Source: Pyrenula massariospora (lineage: Eukaryota; Ascomycota; Eurotiomycetes; Pyrenulales; Pyrenulaceae). From it: 64,000 nt of DNA. The notes beneath the pieces were generated by a model. It was not told the DNA's origin, made no database searches, and was given only the letters and a program-made list of their open reading frames with translations. The position numbers were made by a program, and so were the translations under genes. The stretch is taken from positions 992,001 through 1,056,000 of the forward strand of contig JAGFMI010000010.1 in assembly GCA_021030905.1 (NCBI GenBank). The letters are read 5' to 3'. Positions 58,301-64,000 of the stretch are shown here, in pieces; within the stretch, counting starts at the first letter, position 1, and every line of letters begins with the position of its first letter.

Positions 58301-59524
58301 ATGATGGCCTTGAAAGCGCCGCGGACCTGCTCTCTGAAAATACGTCAATCAATCACTCCTGTACCTGTTCCATGTGCGCAAAGGAGCCCAAAACCCAACA
58401 GATGTCCTCACCAACTACCTTATTCGATCCAGAACCGCCGTTACGCTACCCGCACGATCACACGTACCGTCTATACGCCCATCTTTGATCGACCGCGCGC
58501 ACGCCCTATAACCTCTCCGAAGCGTGTAAGCCCTGAGATTGAAAAGGCCTGGAAACGCTTCAAGTTCGCTGGTGTTGGCTTGTTATTGACAACTCTGTCT
58601 TTGTTCGGTGTGTTGTACTTTGATATCTTCGACGTCCCGTTAGATGGAAAGAAGAAACCGCCGAAGCCATCAATACAAAGCGATGCGCCGCCTGTGGCTA
58701 CGGGGGCATATACGAAAGCTCAAGGGGAGGAGAACGACGTTGTTGAGACTGGAACATCCACCATCCCCACCTTTCCTCGACACATCAAGCTCGGTAGCCT
58801 TGACGCGCCGAAAGATGCGAGTTTCGTTGACACGGGAGAGCAGGAATATCAGCTGATGGGCCTCGGCATAAGAACGGTCTCTTTCCTCGGTATACAAGTC
58901 TACGTGGTAGGACTATATATCGCAGTGCCGGACATTGAGCGATTGCAACACCACCTGGTCAGGACTATCAATGATGTCGCCACGGCGCTTGTACCCGGCG
59001 AAAAGGCGCGATTGAAGGAATCGTTACTGGATCCTGAGCAGGGAGAGGTGATCTGGGGCAATATACTTAGAGACGCAGGCATCAGAACTGCCATACGGAT
59101 TGTACCAACACGGAACACCGACTTTCAGCATCTGCGTGACGGCTGGGTTCGAGGCATTACGTCGGGGGTGCAGAGGGCTTCTGTAAGCACAACAGGCGGC
59201 GATTTCTCAGATGACGCTTTCGGAGAAGCGATGACGGTTTTTAAGGGCATGTGGGGTGGCGGCGCAAGGAAGAGCGTGCCAAAAGGAGAGACGCTGCTTT
59301 TGACAAGAGATGCTAAGGGAACATTGGACGCATGGGTAACAGACAAGAAGGGAGCGACAAGTAAGATCGGGCAAGTCCAAGACGAGAGGATCTCAAGGCT
59401 GATATGGTTGGGCTATCTGGCTGGGAAGACCGTCAGCAGTGAAGGGGCGAGAAAGAGCGTTGTTGATGGGATCATGGACTACGTAGAAAGACCCGCGGGA
59501 GCAATTGCAACCCAGGTGGTCTAA
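58301..59524 (+). CDS. AIM18: AIM18-type mitochondrial chalcone-isomerase-like protein
   Basis: A single exon of 407 aa from the ATG at 58301 (a second ATG follows directly). The first about 60 residues are basic and Ser/Arg-rich (IQNRRYATRTITRTVYTP), as in a mitochondrial presequence. One membrane helix is at about 89-106 (KFAGVGLLLTTLSLFGVL). The rest matches the chalcone-isomerase-like fold of AIM18: LMGLGIRTVSFLGIQVYVVG, IRIVPTRNTDFQHLRDGWVR, VFKGMWGGGARKSVPKGE and ISRLIWLGYLAGKTVSSEGA. In yeast this is an inner-membrane protein whose loss alters mitochondrial inheritance; it is a haem-binding, non-catalytic relative of plant chalcone isomerase. It is a conserved core gene flanking the accessory region. 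Confidence 0.92.
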   Translation: MMALKAPRTCSLKIRQSITPVPVPCAQRSPKPNRCPHQLPYSIQNRRYATRTITRTVYTPIFDRPRARPITSPKRVSPEIEKAWKRFKFAGVGLLLTTLSLFGVLYFDIFDVPLDGKKKPPKPSIQSDAPPVATGAYTKAQGEENDVVETGTSTIPTFPRHIKLGSLDAPKDASFVDTGEQEYQLMGLGIRTVSFLGIQVYVVGLYIAVPDIERLQHHLVRTINDVATALVPGEKARLKESLLDPEQGEVIWGNILRDAGIRTAIRIVPTRNTDFQHLRDGWVRGITSGVQRASVSTTGGDFSDDAFGEAMTVFKGMWGGGARKSVPKGETLLLTRDAKGTLDAWVTDKKGATSKIGQVQDERISRLIWLGYLAGKTVSSEGARKSVVDGIMDYVERPAGAIATQVV

Positions 59525-61065
59525 TTTGGACTGTACAGAAGATTCCAATGGATCCACATGCTTGTTCTCACGTCCTATTATCTTGGACTGATCCTTTCTC
59601 ACAGCAATTATAACACCGCACAACACCACGATACCCAAGATGCAGTCTTCAAAAAAGAAATCCATCCCATGATATTGGTGTGGCAACGACCTCAAAGCAA
59701 ATCCCCCCTTCATATCATTATAGTTCAGCTCCCGCCACCACCTACAGGTCTACGCGGCAAACCCGTTCCTCACCTCTCTCCGAACAACCTAAGCACAACC
59801 CCAGCGACGTCTCACTCGCCTCAACACTCTCGGCATGCCCGGCAATCCTTTTGCCCTTGGATCCCTCCTTTCGTTCCCCCGGACTTTGTCTCAATCACTT
59901 CCATCCTCCCAGTCTCAGCTCATCGTCCACATCTCATCATCTGATTTCTGTCCTTCTACCCACGCTCACTCTTCAGTATACTTCTATCATCTGAACATAG
60001 TAGGTACACTCCTCTCTCCTAGCCCTATTGGTGCCTTCCGCCAACGCACGCCAATTCGACTCGTCTCGCTTCTTTCCAACTGATCGAAGCCCACCTGTAT
60101 TCATTCATTGGGATAAGACGGCCCTCGTCGCATGGGATCTCATAACGGCGGCCCTAAGTCACCAGGGTGAGCGTGGCAATTTCCCGAGATTTCATTGTGT
60201 TGCGGCGCGAAGACGGCGTTGGGTGAGTCCGGCTTGATCCAGCCGTGTGCAAAGGAGGAGACTATCCTTTGATCTGTGCGTGCTTTTTGAACGTTTGTGC
60301 AAAGGGATAAGCTGGAGAGGAGAGAGAAAAAATTGGAGCTAGGTGGGTATCAGAAATCGTGTCGTATCTACGTAATGCTCGCCGGGCTAGTAATTGGATG
60401 CGCTCCTGCTTGTGAATATGAAATCTAGTTTTGCGTGCTAGAAGACAAGGAGGGTAAGGAGAAACTTAGCAAAGGCAAAAGAGTGAAAGCAAAGCGTATG
60501 TGTACCGTAATATGCCCCGTCTATTCAAAACCCTAAGGTACCTATGTATGAACATAGCTAGGTAGTAAGCTAACCCTTTCACATCACGCCACGCCACGCC
60601 ACGCCATGCTATGCCATGCGCTGCTCTATCTCCCTCGCTGTGTGTAGCCGGAAAAGACAAGGACCGTGGTTTTGGACGGAAACACATTTTGTAGGAACAG
60701 GAACAGGGAGAGCAAAGGGAAAAGGCGAAAGGCTGGGTTGGTTCTTGAGGTTCGAGGAGGACAGGAGGCACGCTAGGCTCGATTGAATTGAATTGGATTG
60801 GATGGACGTCTGAGGCGGCATCTCGGGCGTGGTCAAGTATGATCAAACCCGTCTTTCTGCGTACCCGATTCGTGTGCACGTCTGGACCCGTGCAGTGCTT
60901 TTGCGGATGCCGTTCGTGAAATAGTAGTCTTTGACGAATCCAACAGTCTCTTTTTGCCTCCTTCCGTCAAGTTCACCGTGACTCAGAACCCTGGCCATCC
61001 TCTCCTTCAGCCTAGCATGATTGAGATCGACGTACCACAGCTGATTGCCCAGGTCACCAAGCCAG
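59525..61065. other. intergenic 1.5 kb, convergent
   Basis: Between AIM18 (plus) and the DnaJ gene (minus). It holds a CACGC pentamer run near 60586-60620. Open frames are short and unsupported. Confidence 0.45.
60586..60620. repeat. CACGC pentanucleotide microsatellite
   Basis: Four to five copies of CACGC decay into CATGC-like variants. Non-coding. Confidence 0.8.
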
Positions 61066-63344
61066 CTAGCCGAATCTGAACCCACCGGGCATACCTCCTC
61101 CCCCCATACCACCAAACGGCGACCCTCCCCCGCCCCCTCCACCGGTCGAGAATCTGAAGCCACCAGGCATTCCGCCCATCCCGCCGCCACCGGATCTCCC
61201 TCCACCCATACCGCCCATCATGTTGAACAGCATCTCGGGATCGATCTGCACACCGCCACCCATGCCGCCCATGCCGCCCATTCCTCCACCACCAAACATC
61301 TCCGCGGGATCCATCAGATCATCACCCCGATCGTACGCTTCTCTCTTGTTCTGATCACTGAGCACCTCATACGCCTCACCTAGATCCTTGAATCTCTCCT
61401 CTGCCTCCTTGTCTCCTGGGTTCTTATCCGGGTGCAACACAATCGCCAGTTTGCGGTATGCCTTCTTAATCTCGCCGTCAGACGCGTCCTTCTCCACGCC
61501 TAGGATCTTGTAGTAGTCCTTCCGCTTGCTCTTCTTGAGCTCCAACTCCGCATTCCGTATCTCTTTTTTCAGCGACGAATCACTAGGGTTCGCTTCAGCA
61601 AGTGCTTTGAGTTCCTTCACCGCAGCATCCCAATCACCAGATACACCCAGTGCATTAGCACGCGTTTTCCGTGCCTTCGTGTACGAGGGATCAAGTTTCA
61701 GTGCCGCATCACAGTCCTCTATTGCAAACTTGGAATCTTTTAACTTAAGGCGAGCTGCTGCACGGTTCTGGTAAAGTTTAGCGTTTGTGCCCTTATTTGC
61801 TGGGTCCACAGCAAGGGCCTGGGTGTAGAGATCAACAGCCTGGGCCATTCGCCCGGCCTTAAAGGCGGCGTTTCCATCTTCTTTGGCACGATCAAGACGC
61901 TGCACTATACGGAGATATTTGATTGCTGCCTTGAAATCAGGGTCATAGCTCAATGCCCGCCGGAAATGGTTGAGGGCCTTGTCGTTCTCGCCTTGGGCGT
62001 AGAAGGCACGGCCCCGAAGAACGAGGGCGTCTGGATCTGCATTGTTAGCACGTAGAAGGGACATGGCGATGTTTTGTGCCTCGCCAAGAGCATTGACATT
62101 CCCAAGTTTAAGGGCAGCTTCTCCGCGAAGGAGAGCCCAATACTTGGGTCGAGTGACACCTGTGCCAAGGTATTTGTCTGCTTGGTCGAGAGCATAGTTG
62201 ATCATTGAGCCAGAGCCGGTGGGCTTGGCAGCTTCTTCCTCGGCTTGTTTAAGGACTTTTTGCATACCGAGAGCCGATGACTTGTCTTTGGCAGTAGCGG
62301 GAGGGTCACGAATGCGGTCGTATGTCTCGAGAGCTTCTTGTGGGCGACCGAGGCCGGTGTATATGCGGGCGAGCCGGTGGAGAATCTTGGAATCGTTGGC
62401 TGATAGGGAGATAGCCCGGAGAGAATCTGATAACGCTGCATTGTAGTTACCAGCGCCCATGTAGGCTGCGCAGCGATTGTTCAGGTACGTTGGCGACGAA
62501 GGATCGGCATCGACAGCTACGATATTCTTAGCACCTTTATCCATGGTTGAAGGATCTTCAACTTACCTTTGGTGTATTCAGCAATTGCTCGGCTGTAATC
62601 CTGGGCCTTGAAGAATTTGTTGCCCGCAGCCTTGCACGCCTCTGCATCCACCGTTGGCTTTGGAGGAGCTTCATTTCGAGGGCTGGGAGGTATTCGATGT
62701 GGAGGAGGAGCGGGACTGACACCTTCATCACCTCCACGTTCGTCGTCTTCGTTGTTGGCGCCATTTACGCTGTTAGAGAAACTATTGCCATTGCTCTGCG
62801 TAGGTGAAGACGGGATCGAAGAAGAACTTCTGGATTCATCTCGATCATCCACATCCATCATATCGCCATCCTCATTTTCATGTGACATGGGGCCTACCCT
62901 AAGCCGCCCTTGCTGGTCAGACGGTCGGTAATTATTAAGCGGGTGTGTGTTCTGGTCTTTCTTCGGGGAGTTTTTTGCTTTTGGCTTGGGGTGTTTAGAT
63001 TTTTTGCCGGATAGATTCAACGGGCTTCTCATGAACGACAAAGTCGGCACCGCAGAAGTTGAAGGTTTTCGAGCAGGTTCGGGGGATTGGCGTGGTCCGT
63101 CCCGGTGCAGCCTCGAAGATCGGGGAGATTGTCTGTGGTGTGGGGGTACCGGTGAGGAGGGTGGAGGGAAGGAAGCGGACGATCGGATGGGGGGAGGCGA
63201 TGGAGGAGATCCTGAAGGCTGTGCGGCGGTGGAACTGCTGGTGTTGGATCGTGGTCTCTGGGAGAAATAATCGTCGTGGTCGTGGTCGGGTCCCCTGGAC
63301 TTTTCGTTCTTCTTCGATGGCCGATCCTTGCCCGCGGGAGCCAT
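61066..63344 (-). CDS. TPR-repeat DnaJ co-chaperone (DNAJC7/TPR2-like)
   Basis: Two exons (63344-62567 and 62516-61066) give 742 aa, with a 50-nt GTAAGT...TAG intron inside the first TPR (AIAEYTK / AVDADPSS). The N-terminal about 230 residues are basic, Ser/Pro-rich and disordered, with an acidic patch (MMDVDDRDE). About seven TPR-type helical pairs follow ([72 protein letters not shown]). The J domain (about 593-660) has the HPD triad at 621-623 (LHPDKNPGD) needed to stimulate Hsp70. A Gly/Met/Phe-rich tail ends the protein. The family links Hsp70 and Hsp90 during protein folding. The long disordered N-terminus is unusual next to animal DNAJC7. Confidence 0.93.
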
Positions 63345-64000
63345 CTTGGCGCCGCTATCACCGATCGGGGATCTGAGGCACAGTCAATGGGCCGTGGTAG
63401 GGGCGATCATGCGAGAAGCCGGTTCAGTCTCGAGAGATTCAAAGACAGTGGTACCGGAGACTTTGGAGAATGCTGGAATGCTGCAAACGCGAGGTGCGGT
63501 GCCCTGTCATCTGCTGGTTGTGATTGAGCGACGTGATCGAGATGTGGTGGATTTCTATTTGCGGAGCCCATCAGCCTGCAGTGCCCAAGGCTCAGAAGAA
63601 GGTCGTGGAATTTTTGCCCGCGCTGACCGGGGCTACGCTTTATCGATAAAGACCGCTCCCACGACCGCAAATACATCCAAGACATCATGATCCGGTGTTG
63701 CAAAGGCCAGGTTTGGCACGACCGTCTACGATGCGCTGTCGCTAAAAGGCGTCGGCGCAGCGTAGAGACCTGATCGAGATGTGGAGAGATGATGTTGATT
63801 GTATTGTGAAGGATAACTATCTATCAGGAGTTAAGAAATACTGTAGGTGTAGTCGAGAGATATTGTCTCGGTACCTAATGTTGAGTGTACGGAAATCCAC
63901 TTCACAGACCAGCCGGAATCTCATAGTAAGCTGCTGCCTCCTGTGCCAACCAGGTTTGTATGCGCCAAAATAGAGTAGCTCCAGCAAGTCGACAAGAGAG
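63345..64000. other. upstream region of the DnaJ gene
   Basis: Promoter and 5' UTR of the minus-strand DnaJ gene up to the window edge. No further gene is supported. Confidence 0.5.

Overview
The window is nuclear DNA of a filamentous ascomycete (Pezizomycotina). The evidence is short GT-AG introns (mostly 46-77 nt) with CTAAC/CTGAC-like branch points, plus ascomycete families such as Zn2Cys6, HET, UstYa/DUF3328, PMT1, SEC2, PRP21 and AIM18. I cannot fix the class from sequence alone. There is no rRNA, tRNA, CRISPR array or intact transposon that I can support. Gene models below were spliced by eye; exon boundaries were checked for phase.

Layout. 0.2-3.6 kb: an alpha/beta hydrolase (5' end missing) and a convergent C2H2 zinc-finger gene, followed by about 6.7 kb with no supportable gene. 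10.3-28.9 kb: a conserved block with a Ser/Pro-rich unknown, a Rad51-like protein, SEC2 (Rab exchange factor), PRP21/SF3A1 (splicing), PMT1 (O-mannosyltransferase), BIM1/EB1 (microtubule plus-end) and a basic nuclear-looking unknown. 29.3-35.7 kb: a decaying stretch. An SDR gene has a single in-frame TAA, and a HET-domain gene is frameshifted by an exact 11-bp tandem duplication. 37-43 kb: a Zn2Cys6 regulator and an ABCG half-transporter transcribed divergently around a CGG-N12-CCG palindrome.

43-57 kb is gene-poor accessory DNA. It carries what looks like a small peptide natural-product locus: two UstYa-family proteins with paired HxxHC motifs, a third membrane protein with two HxxHC motifs, and a very short secreted-peptide gene ending in a Tyr-Tyr-Val-Val-Pro-Pro tail. 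A class I methyltransferase and a tail-anchored protoglobin lie next to them. UstYa proteins are known to cyclise ribosomal peptides by oxidation, so a new compact RiPP-type pathway is the most exciting hypothesis here. It is an inference: no kexin-spaced core repeats, peptidase or pathway regulator were found. From 58 kb the window returns to core genes, AIM18 and a TPR-DnaJ co-chaperone.

At the largest scale, at least seven GC-rich genes on both strands switch along the coding strand from C-rich to G-rich between their 5' and 3' parts. This strand-aware skew flip also explains many long antisense open frames.
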